Source: Obesumbacterium proteus (GTDB taxonomy: Bacteria > Pseudomonadota > Gammaproteobacteria > Enterobacterales > Enterobacteriaceae). From it: a stretch of 64,000 bases of DNA. Shown here piece by piece: positions 32,532 to 41,259 of the stretch (the stretch's first letter is position 1; each line of letters starts with the position of its first letter). Position numbers and translations under genes: made by a program. The notes beneath the pieces are model-generated. The model worked only from the letters and a program-made list of their open reading frames with translations. It was not told the origin of the DNA and searched no databases. The stretch spans positions 1,426,001-1,490,000 of the forward strand of contig NZ_CP014608.1 of NCBI RefSeq assembly GCF_001586165.1. The letters are read 5' to 3'.

Positions 32532-33224
32532 CTAGATATTTTCTGCAGTGACCTCTTCACGGTGATGAGGCTTGCCTAGCAAATATTGACGACGAAAATA
32601 GCTAAAGTGTTGTTGTAGCCCCTGAGCGGCTTCGTGATCGCCGGCGATATCTAATAGCGCAGCAGCGACTTCTGCGGTGCAGTGCTGCTCGTCACGGGCT
32701 GATTCTCGCAGCGTATAGTCACTCTCAAGCTTAGTTTCTAAAGAAAATACCGGAAACTTATTGAGATAAGGGCTTTTGCGGAACATCTTTGTCGCTTCAC
32801 GCCAGGTGCCGTCGAGCATGATGAATAACGGAGGCTTAGCCAAACTATCCTGCGGTAAAGCTGATACGGCACGCTCAGGCGCATAAGAGCCGGGGAAAAC
32901 CACATAAGGCTGATAGTTAGGATCGCTTAAAAGCGCCAGTAGTTCTGGATCAACTTCGGTTCTAGCCCATTGAAAAGCTGCTGTTTCAGGCAATACATCA
33001 GCAATCAAACGCCCCGTGTTGCTAGGCTTCATCGGCTCGGTATCATACATCATTAGACAAAAGCGACTTTTAGCCGATTGGGTAGAAATTGTGTCGCACA
33101 GGCAGCGAGTTTCAGGGAGTAGGCAACGCTGGCAGCGCGTTACGCGTCCTCCTCGAGTAAGGAAGGGTTTGGTCGCTTTCGCAAGACGTAGCTCGCGCAG
33201 GCGCAATACGGCGTTAGGGGACAT
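32532..33224 (-). CDS. tapT: tRNA-uridine aminocarboxypropyltransferase (DTW domain)
   Basis: A 230-residue TDD/DTW-domain protein like E. coli YfiP (TapT), which forms acp3U47 in tRNA variable loops from S-adenosylmethionine. A zinc-type cluster CQRCLLPETRCLC lies at residues 31-43 and the DTW motif appears as LDGTWREA. Located between patZ and trxC as in E. coli. Confidence 0.88.
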   Translation of the reverse strand: MSPNAVLRLRELRLAKATKPFLTRGGRVTRCQRCLLPETRCLCDTISTQSAKSRFCLMMYDTEPMKPSNTGRLIADVLPETAAFQWARTEVDPELLALLSDPNYQPYVVFPGSYAPERAVSALPQDSLAKPPLFIMLDGTWREATKMFRKSPYLNKFPVFSLETKLESDYTLRESARDEQHCTAEVAAALLDIAGDHEAAQGLQQHFSYFRRQYLLGKPHHREEVTAENI

Positions 33225-33289
33225 CGACTTCTCTGATGAGGCAAAAGCGCTATTTTAAACAAGCGGACTTATAGGGTACAGCGGCGAAA

Positions 33290-33324
33290 GGGAAAAAAGA
33301 AAAGCCCAGCATCATGCTGGGCTT
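33290..33324 (-). terminator. Terminator after trxC
   Basis: AAGCCCAGCAT / ATGCTGGGCTT stem; on the minus strand it is followed by TTTTCTTTTTT. Confidence 0.9.
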
Positions 33325-33334
33325 AGAATCGGGA

Positions 33335-33772
33335 TTATGCTTTTGCAGCAAGCTGTTCATTCAGCCAGCTATCAAAAGGCGCTTTTGGCATTGCACCACT
33401 TAACATGTCTACCAACTGGCCATTTTGGTACAGCATAATGGTTGGAATGCTGCGAATGCGGAAACGTGCGCTAAGTTCCGGCTCTGCCTCGGTATTGACC
33501 TTCACGCAGCGGATCTGGCCTGCGCGTTCTTCTGCGACATCTTCAAATACCGGAGCAAAGCCCTGACACGGTCCGCACCATGGCGCCCAGAAATCAATAA
33601 GCACCGGTTGGTCGTCTTGCAGGATTTTATCCAGCGTGGCTGAAGTCGCATTAATGACTTCGCCGTCGAACAACTCATGACCGCAGCGACCGCATTTAGC
33701 CTGATCCTCAATGCGCTCTTCTGGTAAACGATTGGTAGTTTGGCAGGACGGACAAACGGTATTCATGGGCAA
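33335..33772 (-). CDS. trxC: Thioredoxin 2
   Basis: A 145-residue thioredoxin with the N-terminal zinc domain (CPSCQ, CGRCG) that marks Trx2, then the fold with active site WAPWCGPCQ and the cis-proline segment RSIPTIML. Reduces disulfides in the cytoplasm and is OxyR-induced in E. coli. A few residues longer than the 139-residue E. coli protein. Confidence 0.95.
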   Translation of the reverse strand: MPMNTVCPSCQTTNRLPEERIEDQAKCGRCGHELFDGEVINATSATLDKILQDDQPVLIDFWAPWCGPCQGFAPVFEDVAEERAGQIRCVKVNTEAEPELSARFRIRSIPTIMLYQNGQLVDMLSGAMPKAPFDSWLNEQLAAKA

Positions 33773-33922
33773 CCTCGGTATTGGGATAAAGAATCCGCGC
33801 TTTTTTACTGTAAAAGCAACGTTAATGTTTAATTTATGTTAAGCATTATCGTGTATAGGGATATTAATCACAATCAGGTTTCTTCAATGGTTATAATAGA
33901 TATCAGCTTTTGTCGAAGCTTA

Positions 33923-34049
33923 TATACCCGTCGTACTTCAAGCTGCATGTGCGTAGGCTGCGCTTAATGACCCGAGTCACTTACCTGTGTAAGCCCATCG
34001 GGATACTTTCTCTTGCCGCCTTCCTGCAACTCGAATTATTTTGGGTATA
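33923..34049. repeat. ERIC element, full length
   Basis: A 127-bp imperfect palindrome running from TATACCCGTCGTACTTCAAG to TTATTTTGGGTATA, with the internal CAGTCACTTACCTGTGTAAG-like core that the ERIC family shows. Length is exactly the family standard. It lies between trxC and yfiF, just before the yfiF start. Confidence 0.88.
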
Positions 34050-34105
34050 GCTTAGTGGTCACACATCAGGTAATCTTCGCGCCCTGCGCGTTGGTGGAGA
34101 TAGCA

Positions 34106-35221
34106 ATGAACGATTCTTTTAATGGCAAAAATGGCAAGGTCAAAGTGATGTACGTCCGCAGCGAGGACGACAACAAAGACCGTGACCAAAAATCACGTCC
34201 GGAAGGTAAAGGGCGTCAAGGTGAACGAGGTGGTCGTCAGGGCCGTAGTGCTCAGGATGGAGACCGTCGCAACGATCGCCGTGGTGGCCAAGGCCGTAGC
34301 CAGGAAAACGATCGCTCTCGCCGTCCTGCTGGTGCGAGCCGCAGTGAAGGCCGTAGCGAAGGGCGTAATGAAGGCCCTTATGATCGTTCGCCTTGGAAAA
34401 CGGTATCTCGTGCTCCAAATGAAGAAGATAAGCCAGATCATGGCGGTATCGCTGGTAAGAGCTTTATCGATCCTGAGCAGCTGCGTCGTCAGCGTGCTGA
34501 AGAAACCCGTGTTTACGGCGAGAATGCCTGTCAGGCGCTGTTTGCCAGCCGTCCTGATGCCATTGTCCGTGCATGGTTTGTTCAGTCTGTAACGCCACGC
34601 TTCCGTGAAGCGCTGCGCTGGATGGCAGCAAATCGCAAAGCCTACCACGTGGTTGATGATGAAGAGCTGGCGAAAGCCTCAGGCACCGAACATCACGGCG
34701 GCGTTTGCTTCCTGATTAAAAAGCGTAATGGCCTCGATGCTGCTACTTATCTGAAAACAGCTGCAGATACCGATTGTGTATTGGCGCTGGAAGATGTTGG
34801 CAACCCGCATAACCTCGGCGGCATCATGCGTACCTGTGCGCACTTTGGCGTGAAAGGTTTGATGGTGCAGGATGCTTCGATGCTGGAGTCCGGTGCCGCT
34901 GTGCGTACCGCTGAAGGCGGCGCTGAGCATATTCAGGCGATTGATGCAGATGGTTTTGACGGTGCGCTGGATGAGTTCCGCCGCGCAGGTTACATCATCG
35001 TGACGACTTCCAGCCATAAAGGTACGACACCGCTGACCAAGGCTTCATTGCCGAAGAAAATGGTGTTGGTATTAGGTCAGGAACGCGATGGTCTGTCTGA
35101 AACCGTGATGCAGAAAGGTGATTTAAGCTTGTCTATCGGCGGTACGGGGCAGGTCGAAAGTTTGAACGTTTCCGTTGCTACCGGTATTTTGCTGGCAGAA
35201 TGGTGGCGTCAAAACGCGTAA
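34106..35221 (+). CDS. yfiF: TrmH/SpoU-family RNA methyltransferase YfiF
   Basis: A 371-residue predicted 2'-O-methyltransferase of the SPOUT class with unproven target. Residues 15-110 are a disordered, Arg/Gly/Asp-rich region (RNA-binding in appearance), then an SpoU substrate-binding domain (VYGENACQALF) and the knot domain with NPHNLGGIMRTC, LVLGQERDGLS and SLNVSVATGILLAEW. I chose ATG 34106 to match E. coli MND; the longer frame runs into the ERIC element. It ends the block that replaces creBCD. Confidence 0.92.
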   Translation: MNDSFNGKNGKVKVMYVRSEDDNKDRDQKSRPEGKGRQGERGGRQGRSAQDGDRRNDRRGGQGRSQENDRSRRPAGASRSEGRSEGRNEGPYDRSPWKTVSRAPNEEDKPDHGGIAGKSFIDPEQLRRQRAEETRVYGENACQALFASRPDAIVRAWFVQSVTPRFREALRWMAANRKAYHVVDDEELAKASGTEHHGGVCFLIKKRNGLDAATYLKTAADTDCVLALEDVGNPHNLGGIMRTCAHFGVKGLMVQDASMLESGAAVRTAEGGAEHIQAIDADGFDGALDEFRRAGYIIVTTSSHKGTTPLTKASLPKKMVLVLGQERDGLSETVMQKGDLSLSIGGTGQVESLNVSVATGILLAEWWRQNA

Positions 35222-35238
35222 TGCGTTAGATGTCAGTC

Positions 35239-35255
35239 AGACTTCAAGCTGTATG
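35239..35255. repeat. ERIC left-end fragment
   Basis: CTTCAAGCTGTATGAG resembles the first part of the ERIC element at 33923. It is the only trace left here and lies next to the yfiF/arcA junction. Confidence 0.45.
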
Positions 35256-35257
35256 AG

Positions 35258-35282
35258 AAAGCGGGGCGAGCCCCGCTTTTTT
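35258..35282 (+). terminator. Terminator after yfiF
   Basis: AAAGCGGGGC-GA-GCCCCGCTTTTTT. Confidence 0.9.
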
Positions 35283-35330
35283 GTGCCTGTCATGTGTACA
35301 TAAATAAAAATCGCTAAACGACAGATAAGC

Positions 35331-35358
35331 AAAAGGCCGGATTATCCGGCCTTTTTGT
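35331..35358. terminator. Terminator after arcA (bidirectional)
   Basis: AAAAGGCCGGA-TTA-TCCGGCCTTTTT between convergent yfiF and arcA. Confidence 0.9.
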
Positions 35359-35376
35359 CTATATGCGAAGGAAAGA

Positions 35377-36093
35377 TTACTCTTCCAGATCGCCACAGAA
35401 ACGATAGCCTTCACCGTGGATGGTCGCGATGATTTCCGGAGTATCTGGCGTAGACTCAAAGTGCTTACGGATACGACGGATTGTCACGTCAACGGTACGG
35501 TCGTGTGGTTTCAGCTCACGGCCGGTCATTTTCTTCAGCAGTTCTGCACGGGACTGAATTTTGCCCGGATTTTCGCAGAAGTGCAGCATGGCGCGGAATT
35601 CGCTGCGTGGTAGCTTGTACTGTTCGCCGTTAGGGCTTACCAGTGAGCGGCTATTGATGTCCAGCTCCCAACCGTTGAAGCGATAGCTCTCAACCAGTTT
35701 ACGCTCTTCTGTGCCGCCACCGAGGTTCATGGTGCGGGACAGCAGGTTGCGAGCACGGATAGTCAGCTCACGTGGGTTGAATGGCTTGGTGATGTAATCA
35801 TCGGCGCCGATTTCCAGGCCAAGGATTTTATCCACTTCATTGTCACGGCCGGTCAGGAACATCAGCGCTACATTTGCTTGTTCACGCAGCTCGCGAGCCA
35901 ACAACAGGCCATTTTTACCAGGCAGGTTGATATCCATGATAACCAGATTGATGTCGAATTCAGACAGGATCTGGTGCATTTCTGCGCCATCATTGGCTTC
36001 ATGAACGATATAACCTTCCGCCTCAAAAATACTTTTAAGTGTGTTTCGAGTGACGAGTTCGTCCTCGACGATAAGAATGTGCGGGGTCTGCAT
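35377..36093 (-). CDS. arcA: Two-component response regulator ArcA
   Basis: OmpR-class regulator of respiration, phosphorylated by ArcB under low oxygen. The receiver domain carries the phospho-acceptor aspartate in LVIMDINLPG and the lysine of YITKPFNP; the C-terminal winged helix is at 135-238. 238 residues from ATG 36093 (MQTPHIL) as in E. coli; an upstream ATG at 36120 has no support. Nearly identical to E. coli, but its neighbour is yfiF and not creD. Confidence 0.97.
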   Translation of the reverse strand: MQTPHILIVEDELVTRNTLKSIFEAEGYIVHEANDGAEMHQILSEFDINLVIMDINLPGKNGLLLARELREQANVALMFLTGRDNEVDKILGLEIGADDYITKPFNPRELTIRARNLLSRTMNLGGGTEERKLVESYRFNGWELDINSRSLVSPNGEQYKLPRSEFRAMLHFCENPGKIQSRAELLKKMTGRELKPHDRTVDVTIRRIRKHFESTPDTPEIIATIHGEGYRFCGDLEE

Positions 36094-36120
36094 GTGTTTG
36101 CTACCTAAAATTGCCAACAA

Positions 36121-36769
36121 AATAGAAATAGGGAAGTACAGTAGTCTTGATTCCTAAAACATCAAATCGAGAGTGTGGCTGTTTCGATGATGTAACAACA
36201 TAGAGATTCAATAGACTAAGGTACGTAAACTCGTTCTTGATGCACTTTCCATCAACGTCAACAACATCGCTAGGTTGGTCAGGGGATGTTACTCCCTACA
36301 GCCCCGGTGGTGCCAAAAGCGGCGCACATCCTAACCCTATTAACAGCAATATAACAGCACACACCGCAATTGCCATCCAACAAAACTACGCTTTGTTGAC
36401 ATATATCAAATCCAATTGTAGCACGTTAACAGATTTGTGAAAAACACTTACAAGTATGTGAGCCTGATAATGAAGTTAAGTGAGTTTGTTCCTGATTAAG
36501 CTCGGGAAAATCTCATATCAGAGTAAAACTTTATTCTATATTTATGGAAAATTTAATTAATTGATTATAAGAATGAATTTATTGAATTAGTGCTAAATAG
36601 ATTAGTCTTTGAGTGTTTTTTGATTAAAATGCCTTTTTCCTTTTTTATCTAATAGAAAAGTCCGTATTTTTGTTAAATAAATGTAACTTTACAGCTAATG
36701 GAAAAACCCTCGCGAGCAGGATAAAGTGTGCACCTGTTTATTATTAATTGTTAAAAATCGGGCATTTCT
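36121..36769. other. Long arcA-lasT intergenic region
   Basis: About 650 AT-rich bases between divergent arcA and lasT. It should hold several arcA promoters, as in E. coli. No open frame looks like a gene; a 67-codon plus-strand frame at 36237 lacks a convincing ribosome site. An FNR-like site is listed separately. Confidence 0.5.
36396..36409 (-). promoter_or_regulatory. FNR-like site upstream of arcA
   Basis: TTGAC-ATAT-ATCAA matches the FNR consensus TTGAT-N4-ATCAA at nine of ten positions. arcA is FNR-activated in E. coli. It is about 300 bases before the arcA start, far but compatible with a distal promoter. Confidence 0.5.
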
Positions 36770-37456
36770 ATGCAAATTCATATCGTACTGGTTGCTCCAG
36801 CCAGACCTGAAAATATTGGCGCTGCGGCAAGAGCGATGAAAACCATGGGATTTTCATCGTTACGCATTGTTGATAGCCAAGCATACCTAGAGCCGGCCGC
36901 TCGCTGGGTTGCTCACGGTTCCGCTGATATTCTGGATAATGCCCAGCATTTTGACACGCTAGAAGCCGCATTGGCTGATGTGGACTTCACGGTTGCCACT
37001 ACGGCAAGAAGTCGTGCCAGATTTCACTATTACTGCTCGCCTTCAGAACTTACGAATATTTTGCATGAAAAGCAGAGTTGGACCTCCAACTGTGCGCTGG
37101 TCTTTGGGCGTGAAGAGTCAGGGTTATCAAATGAAGAGTTAGCCTTGGCGGATATTCTCACCGGCGTGCCAATGGTGGCGGATTATCCTTCGCTCAATCT
37201 TGGGCAGGCCGTGATGGTTTTCTGTTATCAGCTATCGTCATTAGTTCAAAACAGTGTGGAGCCTGAAGCACTGGCTGAAGAGAATCAGCTGGTGGCACTG
37301 CGCCAACGTGTGCATCGTCTGTTAGGAACGCTTGATGTTGCCGATGATCAAAAGCTCACCGACTGGCTCGATCAGCGCCTTGGATTGCTCGCTCAGCGTG
37401 ATACTTCTATGCTCCACACCTTGCTGCATGACATCGAAAAAGTGCTGAAAAAATAG
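36770..37456 (+). CDS. lasT: TrmJ-like tRNA/rRNA methyltransferase (LasT/YjtD)
   Basis: A 228-residue SPOUT methyltransferase of the TrmJ/LasT type, presumed to 2'-O-methylate RNA; the E. coli homologue YjtD has no firmly known target to my knowledge. Visible motifs: LVAPARPENIGAAARAMKTM at the start, NCALVFGREESGLSNEEL and YPSLNLGQAVMVFCYQL forming the AdoMet knot, then a helical C-terminus. It lies before thrL as in E. coli. Confidence 0.9.
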   Translation: MQIHIVLVAPARPENIGAAARAMKTMGFSSLRIVDSQAYLEPAARWVAHGSADILDNAQHFDTLEAALADVDFTVATTARSRARFHYYCSPSELTNILHEKQSWTSNCALVFGREESGLSNEELALADILTGVPMVADYPSLNLGQAVMVFCYQLSSLVQNSVEPEALAEENQLVALRQRVHRLLGTLDVADDQKLTDWLDQRLGLLAQRDTSMLHTLLHDIEKVLKK

Positions 37457-37697
37457 GCTGTCGAAGAAAAAAACTGAAAACGACGATTGCTCGGCAAAGG
37501 TGGATAAATTTCTCTTAGATAACGTGCGCTAAAAGTGTGACTCAGCGCACTTTTGCTGATGTGCTGTTTTTCTATAGATTTTTATGCTGTCGAGGTTATC
37601 GAAATGTTGCTGGTTAAAAACAGAATTTCGTTGACTTAGTTTTGCCTTTGCTTTAACCAATATAGGGCAGACACAAGAATTTATTGGACAGACAGAG

Positions 37698-37781
37698 ATG
37701 CGTATTAGTTTTCATAACTACAGCCTGAACACCACAACAATTATTACCACCACCGATACGACATGTAACGGGGCGGGCTGA
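37698..37781 (+). CDS. thrL: thr operon leader peptide
   Basis: A 27-codon leader: MRISFHNYSLNTTTIITTTD then TTCNGAG. It has eight Thr and three Ile codons, clustered at residues 12-22, so ribosome stalling reports both charged tRNAs. It keeps the MRIS start and NGAG end of E. coli ThrL but is six residues longer, with an insert FHNYSLN. The ribosome site is ACAGAG just before ATG. Confidence 0.93.
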   Translation: MRISFHNYSLNTTTIITTTDTTCNGAG

Positions 37782-37807
37782 CGCGTACAGAAAAAGAGAA
37801 AGAAAAA

Positions 37808-37839
37808 AGCCCGCACCTAAACAGTGCGGGCTTTTTTTT
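37808..37839 (+). terminator. thr operon attenuator
   Basis: AGCCCGCAC-CTAAACA-GTGCGGGCT followed by eight T residues, 26 bases after thrL and 27 before thrA. The classic attenuation terminator. Confidence 0.93.
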
Positions 37840-37865
37840 AAGCCTAATTCGGGAGAGTGTGACAA

Positions 37866-40325
37866 ATGCGAGTGCTGAAATTTGGTGGTACCTCGGTGGC
37901 GAATGCAGATAGGTTTCTGCGCGTTGCTGACATATTAGAAAATAATGCCCAACAGGGGCAGGTTGCGACCGTGCTGTCTGCGCCGGCAAAGATCACCAAC
38001 CATCTGGTCGCGATGGTGGAGAAAACCATTGCAGGGCAAGAGATACTGCCAAATATCAGCGACGCTGAGGCTATCTTTACCGATTTGCTAACGGGCCTGC
38101 AGCAAGCGCAGCCGGGCTTTGACGCGGGGCGTCTAAAGCAGGTGGTTGACGCTGAGTTTGCTCAAATCAAACAGGTTCTTCATGGTATCTCTCTGTTAGG
38201 GCAATGCCCCGACAGCGTCAATGCGGCAATGATTTGTCGTGGTGAAAAGCTCTCGATTGCCATTATGGCTGAGTTGCTCAAAGCGCGTGGCTATGGCGTA
38301 ACCGTCATTAATCCGGTTGAAAAACTCTTGGCTCATGGCGGTTATCTTGAATCAACCGTTGATATTGCGGAGTCGACTCGGCGTATCGCCGCTGACCCGA
38401 TCCCCGCCGATCATATGGTGCTGATGGCGGGTTTCACCGCGGGTAACGACAAAGGTGAGCTGGTAGTGTTGGGCCGCAATGGTTCTGATTACTCTGCTGC
38501 CGTACTGGCCGCTTGCTTACGTGCAGACTGTTGTGAGATATGGACTGACGTGGATGGCGTTTATACCTGCGACCCACGCACTGTGCCCGATGCCAGATTG
38601 CTTAAATCGATGTCGTATCAGGAAGCCATGGAGCTTTCGTATTTTGGCGCCAAAGTTCTTCACCCTCGCACCATCTCTCCTATCGCCCAGTTCCAAATTC
38701 CCTGCCTAATCAAAAATACCGCCAACCCTCAAGCGCCGGGAACGCTCATCGGACGTGAAAGTGGATCTGACGGCGTGCCGGTGAAAGGGATCACTAACCT
38801 GAACAATATGGCGATGATTAACGTTTCAGGTCCGGGGATGAAAGGGATGGTTGGTATGGCGGCGCGCGTGTTTGCCGTTATGTCACGCAGCGGTATTTCG
38901 GTGGTCCTTATCACGCAATCCTCTTCGGAATACAGCATCAGTTTCTGTATCCCGCAGGGCGAGCTGGATCGCGCACAGCGGGCGTTGAATGAAGAGTTCT
39001 ATCTAGAGCTGAAAGACGGTTTGTTGGAAGCGCTGGATGTGACCGAGCACTTAGCGATTATCTCGGTGGTAGGCGATGGTATGCGCACCATGCGCGGTAT
39101 CTCCGCAAAATTCTTCTCGGCTTTGGCGCGCGCTAATATCAATATTATTGCGATTGCGCAGGGCTCTTCCGAGCGCTCGATTTCCGTTGTCGTCAACAAT
39201 GACTCAGCGACTACGGCTGTGCGCGTTAGCCACCAGATGCTGTTCAATACCGATCAGGTTATCGAAGTCTTCGTGATTGGTTCCGGCGGCGTGGGCGGGG
39301 CTCTGTTAGAGCAGATCCACCGCCAGCAGTCATGGCTGAAGAACAAGCATATCGATCTACGCGTTTGCGGCATTGCGAACTCTCGTGCGCTATTAACCAA
39401 TGTGCACGGTATCGATCTGTCCCGCTGGCAGGATGAATTGGCCGATGCGAAAGAGCCGTTTAATCTTGGCCGCCTGATCCGTTTAGTGAACGAATACCAT
39501 CTGCTGAATCCAGTTATTGTGGATTGCACGTCGAGTCAAGCCGTTGCCGATCAGTACGCAGATTTCCTCAGCAACGGTTTCCACGTCGTGACGCCAAACA
39601 AAAAAGCCAACACCGGTTCAATGAACTACTACCATCAACTGCGTCAGGCTGCCGCAGGATCACGCCGTAAATTCCTTTACGATACCAACGTAGGTGCGGG
39701 GCTGCCGGTTATCGAAAACTTGCAGAATTTGCTGAGTGCGGGTGATGAGTTGGTTCAGTTTTCAGGGATTTTGTCGGGCTCGCTGTCGTTTATTTTTGGC
39801 AAGCTTGAAGAGGGGATGTCGTTATCCGCTGCAACGCTGGAAGCGAAAAAGCTGGGCTATACCGAGCCCGATCCACGCGACGATCTGTCGGGGATGGATG
39901 TGGCGCGCAAGCTTCTGATTTTGGCGCGCGAAGCGGGTCACGTTATGGAACTGGATGATATCGACGTAGAGTCCGTGCTGCCTGCTGATTTCGACGCCAG
40001 TGGCGATACCGCATCATTTTTGGCGCGTTTACCTCAGTTGGACGATCTGTTTGCGGCACGCGTGGCTAAAGCGCGTGAGAACGGTGCGGTATTGCGCTAC
40101 GTTGGACAAATTGTCGACGGTCGCTGTCAGGTCAAGATTGTTGAAGCCGACGGTAACGATCCGCTTTATAAAGTGAAGAACGGTGAGAACGCGCTGGCGT
40201 TTTACAGCCGCTATTACCAGCCAATTCCGTTAGTTCTGCGCGGCTATGGTGCAGGTAACGACGTCACCGCAGCCGGTGTATTTGCAGATTTGCTGCGCAC
40301 CTTGTCATGGAAGTTGGGAGTTTAA
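37866..40325 (+). CDS. thrA: Bifunctional aspartokinase I / homoserine dehydrogenase I
   Basis: A 819-residue fused enzyme, nearly the E. coli length of 820. Aspartokinase comes first (VLKFGGTSVANADRF, residues 1-290), then two ACT domains for threonine feedback (315-460), then homoserine dehydrogenase with the GSGGVGGALLEQ nucleotide loop and DTNVGAGLPVIENLQ. Catalyses the first and third steps of the Thr/Met branch from aspartate. Expression is attenuated through thrL. thrB begins one base after its stop codon. Confidence 0.97.
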   Translation: MRVLKFGGTSVANADRFLRVADILENNAQQGQVATVLSAPAKITNHLVAMVEKTIAGQEILPNISDAEAIFTDLLTGLQQAQPGFDAGRLKQVVDAEFAQIKQVLHGISLLGQCPDSVNAAMICRGEKLSIAIMAELLKARGYGVTVINPVEKLLAHGGYLESTVDIAESTRRIAADPIPADHMVLMAGFTAGNDKGELVVLGRNGSDYSAAVLAACLRADCCEIWTDVDGVYTCDPRTVPDARLLKSMSYQEAMELSYFGAKVLHPRTISPIAQFQIPCLIKNTANPQAPGTLIGRESGSDGVPVKGITNLNNMAMINVSGPGMKGMVGMAARVFAVMSRSGISVVLITQSSSEYSISFCIPQGELDRAQRALNEEFYLELKDGLLEALDVTEHLAIISVVGDGMRTMRGISAKFFSALARANINIIAIAQGSSERSISVVVNNDSATTAVRVSHQMLFNTDQVIEVFVIGSGGVGGALLEQIHRQQSWLKNKHIDLRVCGIANSRALLTNVHGIDLSRWQDELADAKEPFNLGRLIRLVNEYHLLNPVIVDCTSSQAVADQYADFLSNGFHVVTPNKKANTGSMNYYHQLRQAAAGSRRKFLYDTNVGAGLPVIENLQNLLSAGDELVQFSGILSGSLSFIFGKLEEGMSLSAATLEAKKLGYTEPDPRDDLSGMDVARKLLILAREAGHVMELDDIDVESVLPADFDASGDTASFLARLPQLDDLFAARVAKARENGAVLRYVGQIVDGRCQVKIVEADGNDPLYKVKNGENALAFYSRYYQPIPLVLRGYGAGNDVTAAGVFADLLRTLSWKLGV

Positions 40326-40326
40326 T

Positions 40327-41256
40327 ATGGTTAAGGTTTATGCACCGGCCTCAATTGGGAATGTGAGTGTGGGGTTTGACGTGCTGGGCGCCGCCGTTTC
40401 GCCGGTCGATGGCCAGTTTCTTGGCGACTGCGTGAGCGTTGAAGCCGCAGAGGCTTTTAGCCTAACGTCTAAAGGCAGTTTTGTGAGTAAGCTCCCAAGC
40501 GATCCTAAAGAAAATATTGTCTATCAATGCTGGGAGCGTTTTTGCCAAGAGATCGGACAAGAATTATCGGTCGCCATGGTGCTAGAAAAGAATATGCCGA
40601 TTGGTTCAGGGCTCGGTTCTAGCGCCTGTTCGGTGGTCGCGGCGCTGATGGCGCTTAATGAATTTGCTCAGCAGCCACTCGATCAAACTCAGCTCTTAGC
40701 GCTGATGGGCGAAATGGAAGGGCGTATTTCAGGCAGCGTGCATTATGACAACGTGGCCCCGTGCTACCTCGGTGGACTACAGCTGATTTTGGAAGAGAAC
40801 GGTATTATTAGCCAAACCGTTCCCTGCTTTGATGACTGGTTTTGGGTTATGGCTTATCCGGGAATTAAAGTCTCGACCGCCGAAGCTCGAGCCATTTTAC
40901 CGGCACAGTACCGTCGTCAGGACTGCATCAGCCACGGACGCTATCTGGCTGGATTTATACATGCATGCCATACCCGCCAGCCAATTTTAGCGGCTAAGTT
41001 AATGCATGATGTAATTGCTGAACCTTACCGTACTCGCCTGTTACCTGGGTTTGCTCAGGCTCGTCAGGCTGCTCACGACATTGGCGCTTTGGCCTGTGGA
41101 ATTTCGGGCTCCGGTCCAACGCTGTTTGCCATCTGCGATCGCCAAGATACCGCGCAGCGTATGGCGCAATGGCTGCAAGAAAACTATCTGCAAAACGACG
41201 AAGGTTTTGTACACATTTGCCGTCTGGACAATGCAGGCGCACGACGACTGGGATAA
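40327..41256 (+). CDS. thrB: Homoserine kinase
   Basis: GHMP kinase of 309 residues phosphorylating homoserine. The GHMP motif PIGSGLGSSACSVVAAL and the C-terminal GISGSGPTLFA are present. The ATG at 40327 follows the thrA stop directly and GGGAG at 40315 supplies the ribosome site; the in-frame start at 40246 lies within thrA. Confidence 0.97.
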   Translation: MVKVYAPASIGNVSVGFDVLGAAVSPVDGQFLGDCVSVEAAEAFSLTSKGSFVSKLPSDPKENIVYQCWERFCQEIGQELSVAMVLEKNMPIGSGLGSSACSVVAALMALNEFAQQPLDQTQLLALMGEMEGRISGSVHYDNVAPCYLGGLQLILEENGIISQTVPCFDDWFWVMAYPGIKVSTAEARAILPAQYRRQDCISHGRYLAGFIHACHTRQPILAAKLMHDVIAEPYRTRLLPGFAQARQAAHDIGALACGISGSGPTLFAICDRQDTAQRMAQWLQENYLQNDEGFVHICRLDNAGARRLG

Positions 41257-41259
41257 CGC

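Noticed and set aside
36237..36440. A 67-codon plus-strand frame upstream of lasT
   Set aside because: No ribosome site and no recognisable protein features; its position in the arcA promoter region argues for regulatory DNA.
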